This document shows, piece by piece, positions 16,519-24,915 of a stretch of 42,675 nucleotides of DNA. The translations under genes were made by a program, and so were the position numbers. The notes beneath the pieces were generated by a model. That model was not told the DNA's origin and did no database searches. It saw nothing but the letters and a program-made list of their open reading frames with translations. Origin of the DNA: Bacillota bacterium (GTDB lineage Bacteria; Bacillota; Clostridia; Acetivibrionales; JAFADI01); the NCBI GenBank assembly GCA_023424965.1, contig JAFADI010000098.1, positions 1-42,675 on the forward strand, given 5' to 3'. Every line of letters starts with the position of its first letter. Positions within the stretch are counted from its first letter, which is position 1.

Positions 16519-16852
16519 ATGCAATACCTCCTTAAAATTTTTAATATTTAGTGATTTTTGCCATTACAAATGCAAAAGATACGCCCATGCCCGTAATCTT
16601 ACGGAAATCTTTGATTACCTTCAGACCTCTCCCCGGGCATGGTATAGAGATTGACATTAATACTTATACCAAATTGAATCCCTGTACAAACATAAACTTG
16701 GACTAAATTTTTGAAAAATTGAGGTTTGCTATCGATAGAAGGGGGGTAAATTGGTTAAAATATACTCTGAATCATTGCCTGGCACTTTACAACGGATAAT
16801 TAATGGTGATATTCTAGTTCTGAGAAAAATTACGAATCGGGAGGATGGAAAA
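16519..16852. promoter_or_regulatory. Spacer between prx and eno with nested inverted repeats
   Basis: This 334-bp spacer should hold divergent promoters. CCATGCCCG (16585-16593) pairs exactly with CGGGCATGG (16634-16642) across 40 bases. Inside, CCGTAA-TC-TTACGG (16591-16604) forms an alternative hairpin. GGTATA (16641-16646) and TATACC (16665-16670) make another pair. TTGACA at 16651-16656 could be a -35 for eno, but no good -10 stands 17 bases on. I match no known riboswitch. Confidence 0.4.
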
Positions 16853-18172
16853 ATGAAACAATATCTTGAAATTGAAAGTGTGTTTGGAAGGGAGATTCTT
16901 GATTCAAGAGGAAATCCCACAGTAGAGGTTGAGGTCATCGTTGAAGGCGGTTACATAGGAAGGGCGGCCGTACCTTCAGGAGCATCCACCGGTGCTTTTG
17001 AAGCCGTGGAATTGAGGGACGGAGATAAGGACAGATACCTTGGAAAAGGTGTCCAGAAGGCAGTAGATAATGTGAACAACGTGATTGCCCCTGAAGTTGA
17101 AGGCATGAATGTTTTCGACCAGGTGGCCGTGGATAAATTGATGATTGCTTTGGACGGTACGGAAAATAAGGGCAAGCTGGGTGCAAATGCCATCCTGGGA
17201 GTATCCATGGCGGTTGCGAAGGCTGCCGCGGAGGCCCTTGGCATCAGCCTTTACCAGTATATCGGCGGCGTAAATGCCAAAGTGCTGCCTGTTCCTATGA
17301 TGAATATCATCAATGGCGGAAAGCATGCGGACAACAGCGTTACGATACAGGAGTTCATGATCATGCCTGTAGGTGCGTGCTGCTTCAGGGACGCCCTCCA
17401 GATGTGTGCGGAGGTATTTCACAACCTGAAGAAGGTGCTGAAGGATAAGGGCTACAGCACGGCAGTGGGTGACGAAGGAGGTTTTGCTCCCAATTTGAAG
17501 TCGGATGAGGAGGCCATCCAGGTCATCCTTGAGGCTGTGGAAAAAGCAGGCTACAGGGCGGGAGAGGATTTCCGGATCGCCATTGATGCGGCTGCCACGG
17601 AAATGTATGAAGAAGCCAAGAAGAAGGGCGAAGAGGGCAAATATTTCTTCTGGAAGACCGAAATTATGAAGACGAAAGAAGAAATGGTGGCCTACTGGTC
17701 CGAGCTGGCGGACAAGTATCCCATCATATCGCTGGAGGACGGAGTTTCGGAGGAAGACTGGGAGGCATGGAAGCTGCTTACGGAAAGCGTGGGACATAAA
17801 ATACAGTTGGTTGGCGACGATTTGTTTGTAACCAATACCGAGCGCTTAAAGAAAGGTATTGACATGGGCGTGGCAAATTCCATCCTCATTAAGGTTAACC
17901 AGATCGGCACTCTCACAGAAACCCTCGACGCCATCCAGATGGCAAACAGGGCAGGCTATACCGCCGTTGTATCCCACAGGTCGGGTGAAACGGAGGATGC
18001 TACCATTGCCGACATCGCAGTAGCCGTGAATGCGGGACAGATCAAAACCGGAGCGCCTTCCAGGACGGACCGTGTGGCAAAATACAACCAGCTGATCAGG
18101 ATTGAAGAAGAGCTGGGAGATGTCAGCGAATATCCCGGATTGGATGCATGGTTCAACTTGAAGAACAAATAG
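16853..18172 (+). CDS. eno: Enolase
   Basis: Enolase dehydrates 2-phosphoglycerate to phosphoenolpyruvate. The 439-residue protein has GREILDSRGNPTVEVEV, the mobile loop PSGASTG, catalytic Glu in IQEFM and VGDEGGFAP, Lys in ILIKVNQIGT, and SHRSGETED. I start at ATG 16853, eight bases after CGGGAGGA. The frame runs back to TTG 16751, which also follows a G-rich site, but the extra 34 residues have no family match. Some conserved spots differ from the common bacterial form: GGKHADNSVTIQEF rather than GGEHADNNVDIQEF, and IDAAATEMY. All catalytic residues that I can place are kept. secG follows after a terminator. Confidence 0.97.
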   Translation: MKQYLEIESVFGREILDSRGNPTVEVEVIVEGGYIGRAAVPSGASTGAFEAVELRDGDKDRYLGKGVQKAVDNVNNVIAPEVEGMNVFDQVAVDKLMIALDGTENKGKLGANAILGVSMAVAKAAAEALGISLYQYIGGVNAKVLPVPMMNIINGGKHADNSVTIQEFMIMPVGACCFRDALQMCAEVFHNLKKVLKDKGYSTAVGDEGGFAPNLKSDEEAIQVILEAVEKAGYRAGEDFRIAIDAAATEMYEEAKKKGEEGKYFFWKTEIMKTKEEMVAYWSELADKYPIISLEDGVSEEDWEAWKLLTESVGHKIQLVGDDLFVTNTERLKKGIDMGVANSILIKVNQIGTLTETLDAIQMANRAGYTAVVSHRSGETEDATIADIAVAVNAGQIKTGAPSRTDRVAKYNQLIRIEEELGDVSEYPGLDAWFNLKNK

Positions 18173-18194
18173 GACGGGTTGTCCAAAATTTTAT

Positions 18195-18224
18195 AAAAAG
18201 CAAGCCTTGCCAGGCTTGCTTTTT
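18195..18224 (+). terminator. Terminator after eno
   Basis: AAAAAGCAAGCCT (18195-18207) pairs with AGGCTTGCTTTTT (18212-18224), a 13-bp stem with a four-base loop and T tract. Confidence 0.9.
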
Positions 18225-18254
18225 ATTCCGGTATGTGGTAGAATTTAATCCGTT

Positions 18255-18320
18255 GAATTCAGAAAACACACCCATACGGGTGCCGATATTTTTATCACTG
18301 TTTTCTGTTCCCTGAATTTT
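18255..18320 (+). promoter_or_regulatory. Inverted repeats in the secG leader
   Basis: CAGAAAACA (18260-18268) pairs with TGTTTTCTG (18299-18307), and ACCCATACGGGT (18270-18281) folds inside it. GAATTC upstream can pair in part with GAATTT just before the ribosome site. I see no known riboswitch signature. Confidence 0.35.
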
Positions 18321-18335
18321 TAGGAGGTGTATTCC

Positions 18336-18581
18336 TTGGGCGTAGCTAGAGTATTGATAAACATATTCCAAATAATATTTGCCGTATCCATTATTGTCAT
18401 CGTTTTGCTTCAGTCCGGTAAGTCAGCCGGTTTGTCAGGTTCCATTGCAGGAGGTGCTGAAACCTTTTTCGGTAAGAACAAGGGCCGTACCATTGACGCA
18501 TTACTCAGCAAGTATACAACCTTTGCTGCCATCGCGTTTCTGGTGACTTCAATTGCTTTGCAGCTGCTGATAAACAGGTAA
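18336..18581 (+). CDS. secG: Preprotein translocase subunit SecG
   Basis: An 81-residue membrane protein of the SecYEG translocon. It has two membrane helices (about residues 3-24 and 57-78) joined by the conserved block VLLQSGKSAGLSGSIAGGAETFFGK. I start at TTG 18336, a few bases after TAGGAGGTG; the GTG at 18327 is part of that site. The order eno-secG-(HD)-rnr resembles the eno-secG-rnr arrangement of many Firmicutes. Confidence 0.93.
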   Translation: MGVARVLINIFQIIFAVSIIVIVLLQSGKSAGLSGSIAGGAETFFGKNKGRTIDALLSKYTTFAAIAFLVTSIALQLLINR

Positions 18582-18603
18582 TTTTTAAGTTGTGATAGTT
18601 AAG

Positions 18604-18631
18604 GGATTCCTTGGTGAAGGAATCCTTTTTT
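18604..18631 (+). terminator. Terminator after secG
   Basis: GGATTCCTT (18604-18612) pairs with AAGGAATCC (18617-18625) and runs into six T. Confidence 0.9.
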
Positions 18632-18707
18632 GGCGTGTATTGAAAAAACTTTAAATTTTTAGTATAAAATAAGTAAGACTATTTTCTTTTCTGCGGGGGT
18701 GATGGTA

Positions 18708-19259
18708 ATGGACCGTATCCAGGCACTGGAGGAACTGATGGGGAGATTGACAAACCGGAAACTTATCCGGCATTCACTGGCGGTGGAAGCCATTATGAGA
18801 GAGCTGGCGGAGCACTTCAAAGAGGATGCCAATAAATGGGCCATGGCCGGATTGCTGCACGACATCGATTATGACAGGACGGCTTCCAATATGGCCATGC
18901 ATGGCATTGTAGCAGCGGATATACTGGAAACCCTGGGAGTGGATGATGAAATTGTCTATGCGGTTAAAGCCCACAATGCCTGCCATGGCATACCCAGGAA
19001 CAGGAGAATTGACAAGGCCCTTTATGCGGCGAACGCCGTATCCGGATTCATCCTCGAAGAAGCACCGGCTCTTCCCTCCGGCAAGCTGGAAGAGGCAAAT
19101 GGGAAGGCATTGCTGGAAAAGCTCAAGGAAGAGTCCTTTCGCCGGGAGGAAGGCAGGGAACTGCTCACCGGCTGCAATGAACTGGGGATGCCGCCGGAGG
19201 AGCTTGTGGACATTGCTCTGGGGGCTGTGAAGAAAATATCGGGGGAGCCTGGGATTTAG
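18708..19259 (+). CDS. HD-domain hydrolase
   Basis: A 183-residue cytosolic HD-superfamily protein. Metal residues are His22 (RHSLAVE), His51-Asp52 (LLHDIDYD), His65 (MHG) and a later His89 (VKAHN). Such proteins are metal-dependent phosphohydrolases, often of nucleotides, but the substrate is unknown. ATG 18708 stands seven bases after GCGGGGGTGA; ATG 18702 and GTG 18699 overlap or abut this site. Its own terminator follows, so it is likely monocistronic. Confidence 0.85.
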   Translation: MDRIQALEELMGRLTNRKLIRHSLAVEAIMRELAEHFKEDANKWAMAGLLHDIDYDRTASNMAMHGIVAADILETLGVDDEIVYAVKAHNACHGIPRNRRIDKALYAANAVSGFILEEAPALPSGKLEEANGKALLEKLKEESFRREEGRELLTGCNELGMPPEELVDIALGAVKKISGEPGI

Positions 19260-19272
19260 TACAACTTTACAG

Positions 19273-19303
19273 ATACCGGCAGCCTTATGTGCCGGTATTT
19301 TTT
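19273..19303 (+). terminator. Terminator after the HD gene
   Basis: ATACCGGCA (19273-19281) pairs with TGCCGGTAT (19290-19298), followed by T's. Confidence 0.9.
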
Positions 19304-19406
19304 CTACATAAACATGAAAACCGGTTATTTATTTGGCAGTTTGCGCAAATAATATAAATAATGTATTTTAAAGAAAGATTTATTTTTAAACTTCCCTTAG
19401 AGTAGG

Positions 19407-19412
19407 TATAAT
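19407..19412 (+). promoter_or_regulatory. -10 element for rnr
   Basis: A perfect TATAAT lies 45 bases upstream of the rnr start. The -35 region is only T/A-rich, so the call rests on the -10 and its position. Confidence 0.45.
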
Positions 19413-19456
19413 AAATAGGGATGAAACAATAATTTAATGATAATGGTGGTTTGAAC

Positions 19457-21757
19457 ATGGATGAAAATTTAAATACTGTATTAAATGAAAGAAAAGAGCG
19501 CATCCTGGCTTTCATGAAAGAGGATGCATACAAGCCCCTGCTGTTTGTTGAGCTCTTGCGGGTGCTGGACGTACCTGACCCGGATGTGGAGGTTTTCAGA
19601 AGCCTGCTGGAAGAGCTGGAAAACGAGGGAAAAATTTTCAAAACCCATAAAGACAGGTATGGCCTGCCGGAGAAGATGAGCCTGGTGGTGGGACGCATCC
19701 AGGGAAATGAACGGGGGTTTGGTTTTGTCATCCCCGACGATGAGGACATCCGGGATATCTTTATTCCTGCCGACAGCCTTAACGGCGCCATGCACAACGA
19801 CCGGGTCATTGCCCGTGTAAACAAGAAATCCATCTCCGATAAGAGGTCCGAAGGTGAAATAATACGCATCATCCACAGGGCCAACAGGACGGTGGTGGGA
19901 ACCTTTGAGGACAGCAGGTATTTCGGCTTCGTGGTGCCCGACGATGTCAAGGTCTCGGGGGACATATTCATCCCGAAGGATGAGATCAACGGGGCAAAAC
20001 CGGGAATGAAGGTGGTCGCCGAAATCATAAAATGGCCCGAGAAAAGGCGGAACGCAGAAGGTAAAATTGTCGAAATCATCGGACATAAAGATGAACCGGG
20101 TGCCGATATCCTGTCCATCATAAAAGCCTATGACCTGAAGGAGGAATTCCCCGAGGATGTGGTGCTGCAGGCGGAAGCCATCAGTGAAACGGTTACGGAG
20201 GAGATGACAAGGGGCAGGCGGGATTTGCGCGGGCTCAGGATGGTCACCATCGACGGAGAGGATGCCAAGGACCTGGACGATGCCGTATCCGTCGAAAGGC
20301 TTCCGGACGGAAACTACAGGCTGGGAGTGCATATCGCCGACGTAAGCCATTACGTGATGGAAAACTCGCCGCTGGACAAGGAAGCGCTTAAGCGGGGCAC
20401 AAGTGTCTACCTGGTGGACAGGGTAATCCCCATGCTTCCCAGGAAGCTGTCCAATGGAATCTGCAGCCTCAACCCCCGGGTGGACAGGCTTGCTTTTACC
20501 GTAATCATGGACATGGACGCCCAGGGCAGGGTATACAACCATGAGATATTTGAAAGCGTCATCAATATTGACGAGAGAATGACCTACACCAACGTGTTCA
20601 AAATCCTCGTGGAAAAGGACGAGGAGCTGTGCAAAAGGTATGATTACCTGCTGGAGGATTTCAGACTCATGGAGGAAATGGCGGTTATCCTCCGAAAGAA
20701 GAGGTTTGCCAGGGGGGCCATCGACTTCGACTTCGAAGAGGCCAAGATCATCCTTGACGACAAGGGAAAGCCCGTGGATGTGAAACGGTATGAAATTACA
20801 ATTGCCAACAAGATCATCGAAGAATTCATGCTGCTGTGCAACGAGACGGTGGCCGAGCACTTCTACTGGGCCAATTCTCCCTTTGTTTACAGGATCCATG
20901 AGGACCCCGACAGCGAGAAGATCGAGAACCTGGCAGAGTTTGTGAGAACCCTGGGATATCATTTGAAGGGCATCAACAAGATCCACCCCAAGGCGTTGCA
21001 GGAACTGCTGACCAAGGTGAAGGGCAAGAAAGAGGAAAGAATTATCAGCACCGTCATGCTGCGGTCCCTGGCAAAGGCCCGTTACAGTCATCAGAGCCTG
21101 GGACACTTCGGACTGGCGGCCAAATATTACAGCCATTTCACTTCTCCCATAAGGCGCTATCCGGATTTGATCATTCACAGGATCATGAAAGAGCACATTA
21201 AAGGGAAGATGAATGAAAACAGGGAAGAGCTCTTGAATCAAAGACTGCCAGAGATATCGAAGCAGTGCTCCGAAAGGGAAAGAGCCGCGGAAGAGGCCGA
21301 AAGGGAAACCAAGGACCTCAAAAAGGTAGAATACATGAAAGCCCATGAGGGAGAAGATTTTGACGGTATCATCTCCAGCGTCACCTCCTTCGGCATGTTC
21401 ATCGAGCTGGACAACACCATTGAAGGGCTTGTCAGAATGAGCAGCATGGACGATGACTACTACATATATGACGACAAGCAGCACTATATCATCGGTGAAA
21501 GGACCAGAAAGATATACCGCATCGGGGATCCGGCCAGGGTAAAGCTGGCAAAGGCCGATATCGGGAGCAGGCAGATCGACTTCGTGCTCCTGGAGGAGAG
21601 GCAGGGAGATGCCCCGGGGAATGAAAAGAACCGTTCTGCCGTGAAATTCAACAGGGACAAAGGCACCGGGAGGAAGAAAAAGGTGATCGATCCCAAGGTG
21701 TTGAAGAGCATAACAGGGAAGAAAAAAAGCAGGAAGGGAAACAAGAAGAAGGGTTAA
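19457..21757 (+). CDS. rnr: Ribonuclease R
   Basis: RNase R is a 3'-5' exoribonuclease that degrades structured RNA. The 766-residue protein shows an N-terminal winged-helix part (1-70), two cold-shock/OB domains (about 75-130 and 145-210), the RNB catalytic domain with DGEDAKDLDD (Asp266, Asp272, Asp274, Asp275 region), an S1 domain (about 630-710, GEDFDGIISSVTSFGMF) and a Lys-rich tail typical of RNase R. ATG 19457 follows GGTGGT. smpB, a frequent next gene in Firmicutes, is absent; a DUF523 gene follows 19 bp later. Confidence 0.97.
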   Translation: MDENLNTVLNERKERILAFMKEDAYKPLLFVELLRVLDVPDPDVEVFRSLLEELENEGKIFKTHKDRYGLPEKMSLVVGRIQGNERGFGFVIPDDEDIRDIFIPADSLNGAMHNDRVIARVNKKSISDKRSEGEIIRIIHRANRTVVGTFEDSRYFGFVVPDDVKVSGDIFIPKDEINGAKPGMKVVAEIIKWPEKRRNAEGKIVEIIGHKDEPGADILSIIKAYDLKEEFPEDVVLQAEAISETVTEEMTRGRRDLRGLRMVTIDGEDAKDLDDAVSVERLPDGNYRLGVHIADVSHYVMENSPLDKEALKRGTSVYLVDRVIPMLPRKLSNGICSLNPRVDRLAFTVIMDMDAQGRVYNHEIFESVINIDERMTYTNVFKILVEKDEELCKRYDYLLEDFRLMEEMAVILRKKRFARGAIDFDFEEAKIILDDKGKPVDVKRYEITIANKIIEEFMLLCNETVAEHFYWANSPFVYRIHEDPDSEKIENLAEFVRTLGYHLKGINKIHPKALQELLTKVKGKKEERIISTVMLRSLAKARYSHQSLGHFGLAAKYYSHFTSPIRRYPDLIIHRIMKEHIKGKMNENREELLNQRLPEISKQCSERERAAEEAERETKDLKKVEYMKAHEGEDFDGIISSVTSFGMFIELDNTIEGLVRMSSMDDDYYIYDDKQHYIIGERTRKIYRIGDPARVKLAKADIGSRQIDFVLLEERQGDAPGNEKNRSAVKFNRDKGTGRKKKVIDPKVLKSITGKKKSRKGNKKKG

Positions 21758-21776
21758 ATTCGAGGGGGACCGAGGG

Positions 21777-22244
21777 ATGATCATTGTGAGTGCGTGCCTG
21801 GCGGGGATTGACTGCAGGTATGACGGTAAAAACAGCCTTTGTGAAAAGGCCGTCCGGCTGGTTGCGGAGGGAAGGGCCATACCCGTATGCCCCGAGCAGC
21901 TTGGCGGTTCGCCCACACCAAGGCCTACGGCCGAAATAAAGGATGGTACGGGAGCCGGAGTGCTGCGGGGGGATTGCAGGGTTTTAAGCAGTACGGGAGA
22001 GGATTTGTCTGGCAGATTTGTGCTGGGGGCCGGGGAAGTGTTGAAAATAGCAAAAACGGTAGGGGCCAAAAGCGCGTTGTTAAAAGCAAAAAGCCCCTCC
22101 TGCGGCTGCGGCCTCATCTATGACGGGACTTTTTCGGGGAAGCTTGTGGAAGGGAATGGTGTTACCGCCGAGCTGCTGCTGCAAAACGGCATAAAAGTTA
22201 TTACGGAAAAGCAGCCGGAGGAAATGGACTTGATGTTTGATTAA
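21777..22244 (+). CDS. DUF523 protein, TudS-like Fe-S desulfidase family
   Basis: A 155-residue DUF523 protein. One characterised member group, TudS, is a [4Fe-4S] enzyme that removes sulfur from thiouracil. Three conserved Cys are visible: Cys7 (VSACLAG), Cys38 (VCPEQLGG) and Cys109 (SPSCGCG), which fit a three-Cys cluster site. Further Cys at 13, 22, 67 and 111 are extra. Desulfidase activity is inferred from family only. It lies 19 bp after rnr and 53 bp before the alcohol dehydrogenase, probably in one transcript. Confidence 0.85.
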   Translation: MIIVSACLAGIDCRYDGKNSLCEKAVRLVAEGRAIPVCPEQLGGSPTPRPTAEIKDGTGAGVLRGDCRVLSSTGEDLSGRFVLGAGEVLKIAKTVGAKSALLKAKSPSCGCGLIYDGTFSGKLVEGNGVTAELLLQNGIKVITEKQPEEMDLMFD

Positions 22245-22297
22245 TGATAAAATCACCTATACATGGTATAGATTAATAAGGGACGAGGAGGTCGAGC

Positions 22298-23467
22298 ATG
22301 GATAATTTTGTTTTTCAAAATCCTACAAAAATAATTTTCGGCAGGGGGACGGAAGCCCAGGCAGGCAGGGAAGCCCTGGCCTATGGTAAAAAGGTTCTGC
22401 TGCATTACGGCGGCGGAAGCGTAAAAAAAACAGGACTTTATGACAGGATCACGGCTTCTTTGAAGGAAGCGGGTGTTGAATATGTGGAACTGGGGGGAGT
22501 CAAACCCAATCCCAGGCTCAGCCTTGTATATGAGGGTATTAAACTTTGCCGCGAGAACAATCTGGACCTCATCCTCGCCGTGGGAGGAGGAAGCGCCATC
22601 GATTCCGCAAAGGCCATTGCCATCGGGGTTCCTTACGGAGGAGACGTGTGGGACTTCTATACCGGCAAGGCGGTGCCGGAAAAAGCCCTGCCCGTTGCTA
22701 CGGTACTCACAATCCCCGCTGCGGGAAGCGAGGCCAGCACCGGCAGCGTTATAACCAAGGAGGAAGGCTGGTACAAGCGCGCCGTCAATTCGGAACTCAT
22801 CTATCCCAGGTTTTCCATCCTGAATCCGGAACTGGCCTTTACGCTGCCGCCCTTCCAGGTGGCATGCGGCGCTGCGGATATACTGGCACACCTGATGGAG
22901 CGCTATTTTACCAATGTGAAAAACGTGGAGTTTACAGACAGGCTCATTGAATCCACCATGAAGACCATCATCAACAATGTGCCGGTGGTGCTGGAACAGC
23001 CGGACAATTACGATGCCTGGGCGGAAGTCATGTGGGCGGGAACCATTGCCCACAACAACCTGTTGAATACGGGAAGGATCGGAGACTGGGCCTCCCACGA
23101 CATCGAGCATGAAATCAGCGGGATTTACGATGTGGCTCATGGAGCAGGTCTTGCCGTTGTCTTCCCCGCATGGATGAAATATGTTTACAGGCATGACATT
23201 ACGCGGTTTGCCCAGTTTGCCAGCAGGGTGTGGAATGTGGACAACAACTTCTGGTCCGCGGAGCGTACGGCGCTGGAAGGCATTAAAAGGCTGGAAGGCT
23301 TCTTTAAGAGAATCGGCCTGGCCGTGAATCTGAAAGATCTGGGAGCCGGAGACGACAGGCTGGAAGAAATGGCAGAGAAGGGTACCGACGGAGATACCCA
23401 TACCCTGGGGAATTTCGTGAAGCTTGGACAGAAGGACGTTCTGGAAATATTGAAGCTGGCACGGTAA
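22298..23467 (+). CDS. Iron-containing alcohol dehydrogenase, BdhA/YqhD-like
   Basis: A 389-residue group III alcohol dehydrogenase that probably reduces aldehydes to alcohols. The N-terminal half holds the nucleotide motif GGGSAIDSAKAIA (96-108). Metal ligands are Asp194, His198 (ADILAHLMERY), His267 (SHDIEHEI) and His281 (DVAHGAGLAVVFP). The sequence pattern matches the NADPH-linked butanol dehydrogenase/YqhD branch; cofactor preference is inferred. The ATG follows GACGAGGAGG. In a fermenting organism it would dispose of reducing equivalents. Confidence 0.93.
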   Translation: MDNFVFQNPTKIIFGRGTEAQAGREALAYGKKVLLHYGGGSVKKTGLYDRITASLKEAGVEYVELGGVKPNPRLSLVYEGIKLCRENNLDLILAVGGGSAIDSAKAIAIGVPYGGDVWDFYTGKAVPEKALPVATVLTIPAAGSEASTGSVITKEEGWYKRAVNSELIYPRFSILNPELAFTLPPFQVACGAADILAHLMERYFTNVKNVEFTDRLIESTMKTIINNVPVVLEQPDNYDAWAEVMWAGTIAHNNLLNTGRIGDWASHDIEHEISGIYDVAHGAGLAVVFPAWMKYVYRHDITRFAQFASRVWNVDNNFWSAERTALEGIKRLEGFFKRIGLAVNLKDLGAGDDRLEEMAEKGTDGDTHTLGNFVKLGQKDVLEILKLAR

Positions 23468-23524
23468 TTTGTACAAAAATAACTTGAATTTTTATAATGC
23501 AATTGCTAGAATTAATTTGAAAGA

Positions 23525-23562
23525 CAGACAGGGTACATAATTTGAATTATGTACCCTGTCTG
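23525..23562. repeat. 18-bp perfect palindrome before the sensor kinase
   Basis: Arms 23525-23542 and 23545-23562 are exact complements with a two-base centre (TG). No T tract follows on the plus strand. It lies 58 bp after the alcohol dehydrogenase stop and covers the earliest possible start codon of the kinase (TTG 23542). Confidence 0.9.
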
Positions 23563-24912
23563 CATCAATGGGGCAAGGGACGGTGGGGTATTACGGTTAA
23601 GCAAAGGAACATTACAATCACCAGGACCTTTTTATTTGCACTGAATTTGATGGTAATATCGTTTATGTCGGCAGTGATCTATATGACCACCGAGCTTATC
23701 TGCTCCAGTGATAAAGCCAGGGAGTTTCTGGAGAGGATCAGGTACATCCCTACCACTCCGTGGAAGGTTCCTGTTTTTTCGGTTTTACTGCTGGTGCTGA
23801 TGATCGCCAGCATATTTTTAAGGGAAAAAATCTTCAGGGACAAGCCCCTGGCGATGTACGCCTTTTGCCTCCTGGACATCGCCATCTGCATTTTCATTAT
23901 GTATTTTCTGAACATGGGCTACAAGGGCATCCTGCTTCTTGCCATTGCCAATATCGTCATTTATATTGAAGGCAAGAAGAGAAAGTATTTGTTTCTCATC
24001 TTTTCAATTCTTGTCTATATCCTTTTTGACTATGACATTTTTTCCATAAAGCTCAACATGTTTTCCATCAACGACTATATGGAGTACTATACCAGCAGCC
24101 AGCGGCTGTATATTTTCAGCATACGCAACATCCTGACCTCCCTGAACGAAATGGTGTTCATCGTTTTTATGATTTTTGTCATTCAGGGGCAAATTGATGA
24201 AAACACCAAAATCAAAGAGCTCTACGACCGGCTTTTCAAGACTGCGGAGGAGCTCCAAATTGCAAATATCCAACTGGAAGAGTATACGAAAAAATCCGAG
24301 GAAATGGCCAAGACCCGTGAAAGAAACAGGCTGGCCAGGGAGATTCACGATACCATCGGACATACCCTTACCGGCATTGCTACGGGTCTTGAGGCCTGTA
24401 CCGAGCTCATTGGCATGGATATGGACAAGACAAAGGTGCAGTTGGGTAAAATCACCGAGCTGGCCAGGAAGGGCCTGCTGGACATAAGAAGATCGGTGCA
24501 GCAGCTGCGTCCGGATGCGCTGGAAAGGTTCTCCCTGATTCCGGCGCTGCAAAAGCTGGCGGATGATATCAACGGGTGTACCAACACCCGGGTGCTGCTG
24601 GAAATCGAGGGGAAGCAGTCCGGCATGAATGCCGACGAAGAAGAAACGGTCTACAGGGTTGTTCAGGAAAGCATAACAAATTCCGTTCGGCATGGCAATG
24701 CAAAGGAAATCCATATTCAATTGAAATTTGAAAATTTCCGGCTGAAGCTCAAAATAAGCGATGACGGCATCGGCTGTGAAAGTATAAACGACGGCTTCGG
24801 CCTGAGGCACATCCGGGAACGGGTGGAGATGCTGGGCGGACTCGTTGAGTTCTCAAGCGGTGGCGAAAGAGGTTTTGCCACCAATGTTGAAATTCCTATC
24901 CGATGGGGGTAA
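23542..24912 (+). CDS. Membrane sensor histidine kinase, HisKA_3 (NarL/DesK) family
   Basis: The kinase phosphorylates the regulator encoded 3 bp downstream. Numbered from TTG 23542: about six membrane segments between residues 27 and 215, a coiled linker (220-262), the H-box RNRLAREIHDTIGH with phospho-acceptor His269, and an ATPase domain with ESITNSVRHG (N-box) and DGIGC. Loops between helices are short, so there is no sizeable extracellular sensor domain. The start is unclear: TTG 23542 lies in the palindrome, no ATG/GTG occurs in frame until ATG 23650, and an unusual start near 23590-23600 cannot be excluded. It leads an operon with a regulator and binding proteins. Confidence 0.9.
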   Translation: MNYVPCLHQWGKGRWGITVKQRNITITRTFLFALNLMVISFMSAVIYMTTELICSSDKAREFLERIRYIPTTPWKVPVFSVLLLVLMIASIFLREKIFRDKPLAMYAFCLLDIAICIFIMYFLNMGYKGILLLAIANIVIYIEGKKRKYLFLIFSILVYILFDYDIFSIKLNMFSINDYMEYYTSSQRLYIFSIRNILTSLNEMVFIVFMIFVIQGQIDENTKIKELYDRLFKTAEELQIANIQLEEYTKKSEEMAKTRERNRLAREIHDTIGHTLTGIATGLEACTELIGMDMDKTKVQLGKITELARKGLLDIRRSVQQLRPDALERFSLIPALQKLADDINGCTNTRVLLEIEGKQSGMNADEEETVYRVVQESITNSVRHGNAKEIHIQLKFENFRLKLKISDDGIGCESINDGFGLRHIRERVEMLGGLVEFSSGGERGFATNVEIPIRWG

Positions 24913-24915
24913 AGA

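Noticed and set aside
16751..16852. N-terminal extension of enolase from TTG 16751
   Set aside because: The extra 34 residues have no family match, and ATG 16853 has a well-placed ribosome site.
19481..22117. 878-codon open frame on the minus strand opposite rnr
   Set aside because: It mirrors the rnr codons, has no ribosome site or recognisable family, and runs into the DUF523 gene; it is a codon-bias shadow.
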